A stretch of DNA of 55,631 nucleotides from Hypholoma sublateritium FD-334 SS-4 (lineage: Eukaryota > Basidiomycota > Agaricomycetes > Agaricales > Strophariaceae). The notes under the pieces were generated by a model, which ran no database searches, was not told the origin of the DNA, and was given only the letters and a program-made list of their open reading frames with translations. Where the stretch lies: contig KN817695.1 of assembly GCA_000827495.1 (NCBI GenBank), forward strand, positions 1 to 55,631, in the 5' to 3' direction. Every line of letters starts with the position of its first letter. The first letter of the stretch is position 1. Position numbers and translations under genes: made by a program. Shown here in pieces: positions 12,479 to 23,200 of this stretch.

Positions 12479-12971
12479 GCAGTTCGAGTACTAGTATTAG
12501 TAGTGTATGAGATATGAGAAAGAGAGGGTACTTTTATATAGGCTCGATAAACTCGGGAGCAGCCTTTATAGCAGGCTGATGCCGTCAAAACACTACACAA
12601 AGCCCTTTCATAAGGAACAAAGAATACGAGTTGGACGGCGGTATGTAATCAACTTGCTAGTGGTGAGTACCACGCCAGTATGTGCGCCTGGCCCGCTTGT
12701 CGACGCACCTCGGCATCTCCGCCATACACCGCAAGCGTTCCTGGAGCATGACCCACCACAGTACCTCAGTGCGCGACCGCCTAGGAAGCAAAACCTGAGT
12801 TCTCGTGCTCGACTGCTGCGAAGCCCATAATTCTTGGTACAAATTACAACAAGTTACAAGATCTAGAGCATTGTTTCACATTTATCTGGAAGAATAAAAT
12901 GGTATTTACATCTATATCTGTTCTAAATGTCATCCCACAATTTGGAGGCATATCATCGGAATTCGGTGCTG
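12479..12971. other. Intergenic, no gene seen
   Basis: About 490 bp. The first part is the probable promoter side of the minus-strand coiled-coil gene. An open minus-strand stretch at 12657-12842 has no recognisable content. Confidence 0.4.
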
Positions 12972-13258
12972 TCACCCAATCAAGCACTCTCCGCGGCGAT
13001 TAAGTACAGTAGAAAAAGGACCCCATGATCCGTTAGCGGAGCGTCGATAGCCATCAGTATAAGGTCAAGGATCAAGAAGTAGATTGCTTTCTCATATGGA
13101 CGGGGTTTCCTGAAGAATACTGGTTGATTTTTGATCGGATTCTTCTCGTCCATGTTGATGAGTTCCTCTAGGTTTCTAAGAGCCTTGCGAAAGTGAAAAC
13201 AGCATTAGATGCATAACGTCATGAGCGAATACGACTGCGTACCATCTCGTAATCGGCA
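12972..13258 (-). pseudogene. 3' end of an unknown minus-strand gene next to a TIR element
   Basis: A coding-like stretch reads NMDEKNPIKNQPVFFRKPRP, then KAIYFLILDLILMAID, and stops at 12972-12974 (LNRRGECLIG-stop). A GT donor at about 13242 on the minus strand follows a small upstream exon (13243-13270) that starts just after CTAACAG, a good branch and acceptor. About 30 bp further upstream lies the end of the long-TIR element at 13293. The 5' part of this gene is therefore missing or lies beyond that element; the minus-strand exons at 14804-15475 are candidates. Confidence 0.4.
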
Positions 13259-13292
13259 AGTCAGCCTATGCTGTTAGTTTAAGCCTTCAAAC

Positions 13293-14780
13293 AATGGAAC
13301 TTGCCCAACTATATTCAAATATCCACAGCAGCAACNGCCCAAGGGCCTGGGCAGTTGCCCTGCAGCCATTTCCGGGCCAGAAAAAATGTATGTGCCTGCC
13401 TGGCATTGCATCACCTTGGGAAACTGCTGCATGATGCATTTTAGCAAGCAGCTGAGTTTGAAAAACAGCAGGAAAAAGGTGGCAAGGCCGGCTTGAGGGC
13501 CTGAAAAATTCCCACGGTCCCTCAAAAATGNNNNNNNNNNNNNNNNNNNNNNNNNNNNNNNNNNNNNNNNNNNNNNNNNNNNNNNNNNNNNNNNNNNNNN
13601 NNNNNNNNNNNNNNNNNNNNNNNNNNNNNNNNNNNNNNNNNNNNNNNNNNNNNNNNNNNNNNNNNNNNNNNNNNNNNNNNNNNNNNNNNNNNNNNNNNNN
13701 NNNNNNNNNNNNNNNNNNNNNNNNNNNNNNNNNNNNNNNNNNNNNNNNNNNNNNNNNNNNNNNNNNNNNNNNNNNNNNNNNNNNNNNNNNNNNNNNNNNN
13801 NNNNNNNNNNNNNNNNNNNNNNNNNNNNNNNNNNNNNNNNNNNNNNNNNNNNNNNNNNNNNNNNNNNNNNNNNNNNNNNNNNNNNNNNNNNNNNNNNNNN
13901 NNNNNNNNNNNNNNNNNNNNNNNNNNNNNNNNNNNNNNNNNNNNNNNNNNNNNNNNNNNNNNNNNNNNNNNNNNNNNNNNNNNNNNNNNNNNNNNNNNNN
14001 NNNNNNNNNNNNNNNNNNNNNNNNNNNNNNNNNNNNNNNNNNNNNNNNNNNNNNNNNNNNNNNNNNNNNNNNNNNNNNNNNNNNNNNNNNNNNNNNNNNN
14101 NNNNNNNNNNNNNNNNNNNNNNNNNNNNNNNNNNNNNNNNNNNNNNNNNNNNNNNNNNNNNNNNNNNNNNNNNNNNNNNNNNNNNNNNNNNNNNNNNNNN
14201 NNNNNNNNNNNNNNNNNNNNNNNNNNNNNNNNNNNNNNNNNNNNNNNNNNNNNNNNNNNNNNNNNNNNNNNNNNNNNNNNNNNNNNNNNNNNNNNNNNNN
14301 NNNNNNNNNNNNNNNNNNNNNNNNNNNNNNNNNNNNNNNNNNNNNNNNNNNNNNNNNNNNNNNNNNNNNNNNNNNNNNNNNNNNNNNNNNNNNNNNNNNN
14401 NNNNNNNNNNNNNNNNNNNNNNNNNNNNNNNNNNNNNNNNNNNNNNNNNNNNNNNNNNNNNNNNNNNNNNNNNNNNNNNNNNNNNNNNNNNNNNNNNNNN
14501 NNNNNNNNNNNNNNNNNNNNNNNNNNNNNNTTTGGGCAATTTCGCATTTTTGAGGGACCGTGGGAATTTTTCAGGCCCTCAAGCCGGCCTTGCCACCTTT
14601 TTCCTGCTGTTTTTCAAATTCAGCTGCTTACCAGATGCTGCCGGAAAATGGCACTGGGCAATTACCATTATTGAAGTGGCACGTGTAAGGACTTGTTGCT
14701 GAGATTTGCCCTGGGCCAACTGCCCANAGCCTTGGGCAGTTGCTGGTGTGGATATTTGAAGTTAGTTTGGCAACTTCCAA
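13293..14780. mobile_element. Long-TIR DNA element interrupted by a 1000-N gap
   Basis: The two ends are inverted copies. On the left, GGAACTTGCCCAACTA then TTCAAATATCCACAGCAGCA (from 13296); on the right the complement of GGAAGTTGCCAAACTA and TTCAAATATCCACACCAGCA (ending 14779). A second inner pair (13457-13530 and 14551-14625, sharing TGAGGGACCGTGGGAATTTT on the right) flanks the gap directly, while the stretches between the pairs diverge. No protein is visible outside the gap (13531-14530), so the internal length and content are unknown. No clean target-site duplication could be fixed. Confidence 0.75.
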
Positions 14781-14803
14781 TACTTGATAGATGAGATTGA
14801 CAG

Positions 14804-15475
14804 CTACTGGTGGGCAAGTACAGCCTTAGCCTGAGCGATAGCCCTGGGAGCCGATTTCAAAAGACCAACGCTGCGTTTCTGTCGCTGTTGAGAGGGGTTC
14901 AAGCGACGCATCGGGGTAAAGCATACGGAGGACAAACACACCGCTTCAGCCAATTCGAAGGCAGTCTGCCTACCATCCTCGACGGCAGTGCCCTTGTCGA
15001 CCTGACGCTCAAGTGTTGGTTCGGAGGTTTTTGTATGATGTAGCATTGGCTTACCTGTGGAGTGTTACTAGCGCTCTGAGACATATTAGACAGGGCGAGG
15101 GAGGTAGACGCTATTGAACTGAAGCTTTGGTACTACTGGATTCAAGGACAAGGGGATTGTCGGATTGAAGTTTAGTAGGGCATTCCACCAACCTTGTTTG
15201 TATATTGCGACGCCTGGATGCTGTAAAAGGGCCATTGGAGAGGGATAAAGGCGAACAGAGGGCGTACCGTTTGTCAGATAACTAGAAGCTTTTCTTTGAA
15301 CGACTGGGCCAGGCAAACGCACAAAGGTGTGGTCGTTGACGCGTTTCAAGCCGAGTATCGAGGGAAGTACGACGCCAAGCGACGATAGCGCCTCGAATTT
15401 GCCCGCCGTGGAGGAACCCACGCTGGAGGCACCCACGTCGCTGACAGACGAGGTGGTACTGCCTGCCAGACCCAA
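14804..15475 (-). CDS. Hypothetical minus-strand exons, possibly 5' part of a split gene
   Basis: Open minus-strand frames: 15475-15086, starting MGLAGSTTSSVSDVGASSVG and ending VVPKLQFNSVYLPRP; then, after a likely short intron, MSQSASNTPQ joined over a clear GTAAGC...CAG intron to VDKGTAVEDGRQTAF, ending KSAPRAIAQAKAVLAHQ. The frame ends within 30 bp of the long-TIR element. Codon content looks real, but I know no family. It may be the upstream part of the gene whose 3' end is at 12972-13258, with the TIR element in an intron; the reading phase across the junction could not be proved. Confidence 0.35.
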
Positions 15476-16678
15476 CTTGAAGGTGAAGCCGGAACAAGAA
15501 CTTGAAGACGGTGTAAATCTTATCGCACTGCCACCGTCTTACATAACTTGAATATCATAAGATTTATCTCAGTCAGTACACGTCGGTATTATAAGATAGT
15601 CGGGACACGCCAATTGAAGTACGTTTACACGTTCGCTGGATCAGAAGGCTACGCTCGGTCAGCGGTTAGCGCTTTCTTATTTGCGTACTAAGCCGTGTCA
15701 GATAGTGCTGAAAATGTCAGAAGTACACGAAGAATCAGACGCTTATCCTTAACTGAAGTTGAAATTGCTCGCTTGTGAAGGCGTCAAGAAGGGTGTACAC
15801 ATAGCAATTAAAGTATTTAGAGGATCAACTTCCAAGGATAAGTAGAGTTATTTACAGCTTCGTCATACTAAGCGGCGTCGGTTCTTTGCGCTTTTGCCGT
15901 AGCGAATGTCTTTTCACCAACATGAGCATATACGAGAGCCACAACGGTCGCTCACAAATAACGTGGCTATTGAGATACACAGCCATGTTTTTGTAGAAAT
16001 CTGAGGAGCCGAGGCAGGAGTTTGCTGGGACGGGATTCGGAAGTGACGGCCGGGGAGGCATGCGCTATTCGTCTACCATTTCCTTCTCTGTTGCTTCGCA
16101 TTCGATTTTACTCTCTTCATCGGTTTGGTCGTAATAGTCCCGTTGAATTGGCTGTGCCGTTAAAACTGAGCACAGCGCCGATGGGGTTACTTAGATGTCC
16201 TTCGCGGTGTTGAGGTGACGGTTACGGGCCGGGGCTGCAGGAAGCGGGTTGAACCACGGTCGCGGCTCCTGGCACAGGCATTTTTTAACTATTTTAAGAG
16301 CTGAGTCACAGGACAGCTACAGCCCACATGTATTTCTCCTCAAATCTCGGCGTGGGACGACTAGAACATGCAAGTGCAATGGGCGCAAGATCCAGGTTAC
16401 TAAATACCAACTAATAAACGCCGAAGATATGTATTATTCATTGGCGATTGAAGTGGTATTGATGCTAAATGAGCGCATTATATCCCCCACAAGGTAGCTG
16501 GACACCGGGAAGGCGCACGGCCTAGAGTTCCCAGATACCCGAGTCCAAGTGTCAAAGTCGTCAGCCAAAAGATGATTAGAAAATAATTTTGAAGCTTTCG
16601 AGAGAGGTCCATATTATGCGCGTCGATCTTGCGGTTTACCTAAAATGCATGATATTAGGCAATTTCCTGCAGCATGTA
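15476..16678. other. No confident gene
   Basis: About 1.2 kb with no conserved product. A minus-strand frame at 15852-16061 (ending ERPLWLSYMLMLVKRHSLRQ) is open but unknown. The last 80 bases are downstream of the stop codon of the split host gene. Confidence 0.4.
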
Positions 16679-16803
16679 CTACAAGGCAATACTCGCCGCC
16701 TGGATAGCTTCAAGGACGTTCGTAGTATTCATATCGGTTTGGACCTGGCGGGCATGCTCTAGATCCAACCGAAGCTGTACTTTCTCGGTAGATGATTCCC
16801 TGA
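16679..16803 (-). pseudogene. 3' half of split coiled-coil host gene
   Basis: On the minus strand, from the element edge the frame reads RESSTEKVQLRLDLEHARQ, then VQTDMNTTNVLEAIQAASIA-L and stop (16679-16681). It has a strong heptad pattern. The upstream half is at 53011-53388: joining ...LVTTLLNQL there to RESSTEK here, after removing the 36-kb element and one TGA/TCA duplication, gives an uninterrupted frame. The host protein is an unrecognised coiled-coil protein. Confidence 0.85.
16801..16803. repeat. Left target-site duplication TGA
   Basis: TGA directly precedes CACTATGGG; the same three bases directly follow CCCATAGTG at 53011-53013. CACTA-superfamily elements make 3-bp duplications. 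Confidence 0.85.
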
Positions 16804-17030
16804 CACTATGGGAATGGACTCATAAAAGTGACGATAATAGATTGAGATGTCATACGATTTTATTCTAAATTACTACAATTTAATGTCAATGAATATATGC
16901 TGATGATATGTTAAATATAATATGAAATAACGTGGGTCAAATCATCGGCGATTATATTCTAAATATAGACAAATAAAATATCGGCGAAAACATACCAATG
17001 ATATTTGACATAACATCGACATAATATAGG
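16804..17030 (+). repeat. Left 227-bp terminal inverted repeat
   Basis: Pairs with 52784-53010 over exactly the same length, with about 22 differences by eye (about 90% identity), mostly transitions. AT-rich, with repeated ATCGGCGA (16944-16951 and 16979-16986) that could be transposase binding sites. Confidence 0.95.
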
Positions 17031-17107
17031 CACAGCTTCTCGGTAATCATTGAATTCCTCAACAGGGAATTTTTGTACTAGTACACATATATCCGAATAA
17101 GGAGAAG

Positions 17108-17668
17108 ATGGTACCTAGTACAGTAGACGCTAGATATGTACATTGCAAGATGGTTTATATGATACAACAGAAACATTTACAAAGGCTAGACAAAGTAAGG
17201 CCCCTAAAACAATTTAATAGAACTACAAACACTAGTATGATGTCCACTTACACACAAAAATTTCATGTCATTAGCAGTGAGGCGTCTTCGAAAAGTGGTG
17301 CTTTCTCCGAAACGAACACCGGTAACGTTCTCGCGTCTATCGACGTAAACGTGCATGAACCAATGTTCGAGGTAACTCGCAACATTTGTGTCGGCATCAA
17401 CCTGAGCGAATCCGATTATGGTGTAGTGCGGAGGTTCCAGTGTGCGATGGCGATTCTGCGGCCGCGCGCTCGAATCGTGAGGACCTTGACTGCCGCGGAA
17501 ATTCAGTATTCCTTCAGGATATTAGAGACAGGTAACCTACTATATCACAACGAACCAAGCACGCAACATCGCAATCGACCCATCGTACGCGTTGAGGTCT
17601 TTTTTAGCCAGAAGCATCGCGGATTTGACATTGAAGGCTGCGTTTCGACGCTTTCCCTTATTCCTTGA
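17108..17668 (+). CDS. Hypothetical protein, first frame inside the left TIR
   Basis: An open frame of 186 codons starting 78 bp inside the left TIR. The part from about 17330 to 17530 has coding-like codon use (EPMFEVTRNICVGINLSESD, then VVRRFQCAMAILRPRARIVR) and ends in ...FRILETG at a good GTAACC donor (17531), so the true gene may be spliced. No family recognised. Its place by the element end fits an element-encoded small gene, but this is inference. Confidence 0.35.
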   Translation: MVPSTVDARYVHCKMVYMIQQKHLQRLDKVRPLKQFNRTTNTSMMSTYTQKFHVISSEASSKSGAFSETNTGNVLASIDVNVHEPMFEVTRNICVGINLSESDYGVVRRFQCAMAILRPRARIVRTLTAAEIQYSFRILETGNLLYHNEPSTQHRNRPIVRVEVFFSQKHRGFDIEGCVSTLSLIP

Positions 17669-18910
17669 CAGGGTCTCTTTGTGGAGATATATGTTATATC
17701 TGGATTCTGTGAATAAAAATGTGACATCTGCTGAAGAGAGATGTATTTCATGACTTACTACTCATATTAAGGGATCAGTTGAGATGAACGTTATGCAACC
17801 ACACTTTGATGTTGCAGGCAAACGAATGTCAACGATGGCCAATTGATCGATAACTAATCAGCTCTTCTTTCGCTGCGCGGACACATAATTTGACGACACA
17901 TACCTTAGAACACGACACACACGCCTCCGAGTCCCACCATAGAGGAGCAACCGAAGGCGAGTCGCGATGCCCATCCACACCTGTCCCATCATAACACCGA
18001 AGCCGCCGCTGAGAGATGGTGCTTTGCACGTTGAGTATAGGTGTACAGGTGTGTCCCGCTGCCTTCAACGTGCTCGACGCGAGTGTGCTGCCGTCCATCC
18101 GGGCGCTGACGTGGCGTGGCGAACGCCTCCTTATGTGGCAGCCCACCGGACCTGAATGAGTTCGCCCGCCGACAACCCAAAAGCCGACGGAATGACACCT
18201 GTATTCCGTCCCGATCCCGACTTCGACCACTCAGAAGGCTGTGGAACTCAAGACCCAAAACAGGGCTACTATTCGACCAGAATCTCTCGCGGCGCCACTT
18301 TTAACGTCCCCGGATCTCCTCCACCCTCTGCGGCCGAGCCTGCACTATCCGTGATATCCCGCGCGCAGACGTCCTCAGGTCTCCTCCACCCTCTGCGGCC
18401 GGGCCAACCTGATCTATCCGTGATGTCTCCACCCGCGCCCAGTCACAGCAGATACTGCACCTCTGCAGATCGCGGACGGCGGGGGCCTCCTCGCACGGAG
18501 TGTCGTCCATGTCATATCCAGGCGCGACCTTCCACTGAAGCTCAACCACTGGTCGCGGTACCAGTTATCCCCGGGGTCAACAGCGAGAAGGAGAATGTTC
18601 GCGGGCGGATTGTACACAACGATAATCGATGGCTTCATCCCGACATCAGGGCGCCGCATCCAGGCGGCGACGTCGCATTGTCTCGGGAATATTTTCTGGC
18701 GTCCGAGAATGTTCAACATCTTCGTCGAGGATGCCAAAGACCACTCAAAGAGCTACGACTCATGGGGTCTGTCGACGCGTGCGATCGGTGTGATGTTCAG
18801 GGTGCACGGCGACAACCAGGGACTTGTGCTCCCACCGCGCATTGATATCGAGGTGCGTAGGTCTGCGTTGCAGGACTTGCCAACAACTGACTTGCATACT
18901 GAGGCTATAG
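17669..18910. other. No confident gene; one ~70-bp tandem duplication
   Basis: Open frames exist on + (18156-18845) but no known product. CTCCTCCACCCTCTGCGGCC occurs twice, at about 18316 and 18384, each followed by a copy of CTATCCGTGAT, i.e. an imperfect tandem duplication with about 68 bp spacing. The 3' end (from about 18595) reads RRIQAATSHCLGNIFWRPRM, then SYDSWGLSTRAIGVMF, and may be another gene relic. Confidence 0.4.
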
Positions 18911-19440
18911 GATTTGACGATCTCCAATGACGGCGCGACCAATCGAGCATCCCGCTTCAAAATCTTCGTCGATCTTGCGCAAAAACAGGACAAGGAAGTC
19001 GGCGATGGAACGACGTCAGTGGTCATTATCGCTGCGGAGCTCCTGCGCTGGGCGAACGAGCTCGTCAAGGCGAAAATCCACCGACGACAGTCATCACTAG
19101 ATACCTCCTCGCGTGCAGAGAGGCTGTTAAGTTCAAGCAGGAGCAGTTGAGCATCAATGTGGCAAAGAGATCTACGTCCAAAATCATCGCAAAGTGTGTA
19201 TGCATCAAGATATTCTATTCCTTCAACCTTCTGATGGTTCTATGTCTAGAAATGATGACTGCTCTGCACCTATGGCTGTGGACGCGATGCAGGCTGTGAA
19301 ATCGATTGACATTCGTTGAGGTATCAAATATTCCCTTAAGGCCGTTAACGTCCTGGAAGCTCACGCGAAATCTGCACGCTAGTCGATCTTCGTGAAGGGA
19401 TATGCCCTTTACTACACTGTTGGTTGCCAGCCAAGGTACG
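18911..19440 (+). pseudogene. CCT1 (TCP-1 alpha chaperonin subunit) relic
   Basis: [11 protein letters not shown], then [40 protein letters not shown], and in another frame [20 protein letters not shown] followed by [17 protein letters not shown]; after an intron (about 19198-19250), MAVDAMQAVKSID, YSLKAVNVLEAHAKSAR and SIFVKGYALY. These match the equatorial and intermediate domains of the CCT alpha subunit of the cytosolic chaperonin that folds actin and tubulin, including the nucleotide-binding GDGTTS motif. A block after NDGAT is missing, one base is lost in the KIHPTT region, and there are in-frame stops. The ends of the gene are absent, so it is a decayed fragment inside the giant element. 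Confidence 0.85.
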
Positions 19441-19771
19441 ATATCTGAAAAATTGCTAATGGGTACTAACGTGCGTTTTTGTAGCAATGAACACGTATTT
19501 TCGGTGCAAAATTCGCTTCGACTTATGTAGGCACACACACACACGGCCCGCCGTGTTCGCGCCGTCCTCAAGCGCCCAGCTCCAGCAGCGGACTGGCGAG
19601 AAGAGAAATAATTGTGGCGTCCGACGGCAGGCACGTGATTGACTGGAAGAGGTCACTCAGCGCCTGGGTCACCGCCTTTTTTTTCTTTTTTTTTTTCTTG
19701 GAAATTAATCCATTAATGGGCGCTAGGTCACAATCCCCCGAGGTAGACTACACCTAAAGAACCAGGTCAGG

Positions 19772-20176
19772 TCAGCGCGAGTCACGGATACACGAAGGAT
19801 GAACGCTGCGCACAAGGCTGATAGCCGCGTCGGCCGGCCACATCTCAACGACGGCGCGTGTCGCGCTGAAGATATTCTCGCGTAGCTTTGTCGAGCGCGG
19901 ATCCTGCCGCGCGAGCTTAACGATCTCCGACTCGTGTTGCGAATTGGGGTCCCAGTCGTCCTCCAGGCCGCTTAAGCTGTTGGAGCTGCGCGTGAGGCCC
20001 TTCGCCACACCCGCCAGGGTCTCGAGCTGGAAAACGGTCGATGCTCGCGCTTCGTCGGGGAGCTGCATACGATGGCTCCATCGATACACTGTAAGAGGGG
20101 TGTCCGGGAGCGAGCTTGAGGGCCAGGGAGGTGAGCTGAATGACATACGACGAAATGGTGATTTGTTTCTATCCAA
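19772..20176 (-). pseudogene. Possible karyopherin (importin-13-like) fragment
   Basis: A minus-strand frame reads LPDEARASTVFQLETLAGVA, then SQHESEIVKLARQDPRSTKL, then RENIFSATRAVVEMWPADAA. The pattern (RxDPR, LRxxIxxAxRxxVExW, xDAxxS) resembles HEAT-repeat transport receptors of the importin-13 type, but I am not sure. It lies directly downstream of the truncated GH35 gene on the same strand, as if two host fragments were joined. Confidence 0.3.
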
Positions 20177-20275
20177 GCGGGGACAGCATCAGAAGAGGAG
20201 GCGTACAGCGACGAAGAACTTGCGCAGAATAAACTTGGGGCGGCCAACGGTGAGTAAGTGATTCAACAAGCATAC

Positions 20276-23200
20276 CTGACGACGTAAAACCCAGTCCGAT
20301 TGCCCAGAACATCCAATACCTGTGTCGTCTTCAACGCGGAGTTCCCCGTGAATGAACGCGCCCTGTGTATTGTATATGTTCATGGGGCGCGTAGTGAGAT
20401 ACGCAGGAGACACGGCCAAGAAATTTGCTTGAAGTTTGAGCTCGTAGAATTTTTCACGTAGGGTACGATCTTCCGCAATTGCAGAACCCTTCTCAGGAAT
20501 TTAGANACGTCATTGTCGTTTTATTTTAACCGACTCACGTAGTCATAGGAAGTGTAAACACCTGGAAGTGGTTCATGTGTNGTCANCAAATGTCCATTAT
20601 AAGGCCAGAGTCCAAATTCTGACCCGGATGAGCAATTCCACCCCAGTTTGTTCCGCCNAAGGCCATGTAAAGATTTAAGTAGGTGGTAGACATTGCAAAT
20701 TCGTTCTTGTAGAACACTGATTTTAAGAAGGTTAATGCATGAGACAGACCTATGTGAACAGGGAGTACCTCTCTCAAACTCTGGGCCAGTCAGAACTGCA
20801 CATGTCGCATAGCCAGAGCCTCCCCTGCCGCTGAATTCAGAAGCGGTCTAGGAATGTCAGATCAATGAAAGCTTACCATCCGTCAAACGCTCCGCCTTGG
20901 AACTCGTAAACTGCATTTAAGTCTTGCGGATTATATTGCAGATGTGCACCCCAGAAATATCTACACCCCCAATAATCAGTCAGATGGTGCAAAGACATTG
21001 ATGTGCGTATTGGCTCACTCGGGAACGGCGTCAGAAGCCCATGAATATGGGTCCGAGCAGTCGAATCCATTGGGATACGAATCATATCCATAGACATCAA
21101 CATCAGTATAGTGGCCTCCGGGCCAAGCGTCGTTCACAGTAAGAGGAACGGTGATTCCACTTGCTCTCTAAGANATTATGAGGGATGTACGCTCCTTGGA
21201 AAAATGATAGTCATATCCGTACCAAAGATGCTTTGAGTTTGCTTTCGTAGACCAGATCTTCGGTGTATGGGGCTTGCCACCCACTGTATTCATTTTCAGT
21301 CTACGCGGAAGGTTAGAGGAGTACTTGTCTTCATATGTTAGGGTCATTACCTGAACCAATATAACAGGACCCCCCTTGGCGATTTCATTCGCGGCAATTT
21401 GCGAGCCTACAGCCTGAATATATCCAGCATATGCGTCGAGATAGGTGGTATTTGATGTTCGCCAAAGCCCAGGGGTGTATGTGCCCCAGCCTGGGAAACC
21501 TCCCGCTGTAGTCTCTGCGTTGATGTATGGCCTGATATAGCTTTCATTAGAATGCTGTCGGAATAAGACAGAAGTCATGAGGCTCACCCTGGTCGAGCAA
21601 TGAGATAGATACCCGCCTCCTTCGCAGCGTCGAAGAACGGCTGGAGATCTCTGAAACCTTCGAAGGATATCTCCCCACGCTTCGGCTCGAGAATCCCCCA
21701 GAAGACGTAAAACGAGACGGCATTAAGTCCCATAGCTCTAGTCGCCACCAGGTACGGAGGTCTCTACTCCTAGCGCGCTTAAATTCGCATATTCAACAAT
21801 CTCGTAGCTTTCGCGATGGTGGTAACCAATAATCATTTCGGCTCCGCGTCACTAAAACACCCGTCCATCCCGAACACAACTGCATGGTACGTAGCGGGCC
21901 TGCAGCCACTGTCTAAGCGCATATATTCACAACAGTCTTCGCAGATCATCCGCCCACCTAAATAGAAGACCAATAACACACGCAACGCCCCCGCTCATCC
22001 AGAACTAAATGAGTGGTTCTGGATTTTTTCTCGGTGCTCTGGTCATCGTCGTCCGCCCGTGCCGCCGTCACCCGTCCTGACTGTCGGCCTGCTCCCCCTG
22101 GCAGGCGCTTTCTCCTACATCGCCTTCACAGCCTCCGCGCAGCCTCCGCGCGAACACTCAACCCAGCGGCCCACCAACGTCGACGCCGGAACCCCGTGCG
22201 ACTCGCGTACATACCCGGTACAGCCAGCAGCCAGCGACGTCATCGAAACAACACGGGAACCGCTCGCAGTCCTGCTATCAAAACGCCGTGACGCACACCG
22301 GATACTCAAAATAGATTTTGTTGGGAGTTTTCGACAGCACCTATTCCGCGGCGTTTGGTGTAGGAAATGTCCGCGCACGACCGCCGCGTGCTGTATTGTG
22401 GGCCTCCGGGGACAGCAGTCGGCGCTGCAGCTCCGTCGCCGTCGCCAGCGCCACGAAGCTCATCTTGCTCCTCGACGTTCATTCATCAACTCCGTGGTCC
22501 TGTGTCCTTTCGCGCCTGACAGTTGGCTACCTTGCATCGTGACGTGTCGTTATTATTGACGCCAACGGGACTTGGGCACCCAGCACTCCCTCAGGCGGCG
22601 TCGTCGTCATTGAAGACGGCCTCTACTCGTCACATACGACAGCCATGACCTCGAGCAATCCTTTCCGCTTGACTGCCAATTCAGTCAAAAGTTGAAGATG
22701 TCGTATTTTGGACGCCCATATGATCCCCGATATCCATCCCGACACCTAACGCGTGGGTAGAAGACGGCTTATTTCTTCGTGTTGCGTCCTATCCAACCTT
22801 ACCTCCGCTCGGCGCGTGCTCGGGGCTTTTCGCGTGTTCAAATCACAATTTACGCATGTCTCTTCTGCGGAAGTGATCTTCGGAGGCCGAGCATGCCAAT
22901 ACCGGAGACGGAGTTATGTCTATCCGTTCGTTTACAGCGAACTCCCTGTGGTCGAAAAGAATGAATATAAAAATGATAATTCCATGGCATCTTATCAATC
23001 GGCCGCGGAGCGCGAAGCCGCCGTCGCCAGCACCTGCATAGCAGCTTCGCCCCGTCCGCGCCTTGCGAATAATTATATTGCCTTTTGACGTTCGTCGCGT
23101 ATTTCAGCAGGTTTTCATTATTGCTGACATTGCGCGGTTTGTAGGCGACCTTGAAGCGTTGAATGGACGTCCTTGTCTCCCTAGATAGCGAGCAACTGGA

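Noticed and set aside
13522..14553. Long open frames of 341-421 codons
   Set aside because: They run through the 1000-N gap and contain almost no real sequence.
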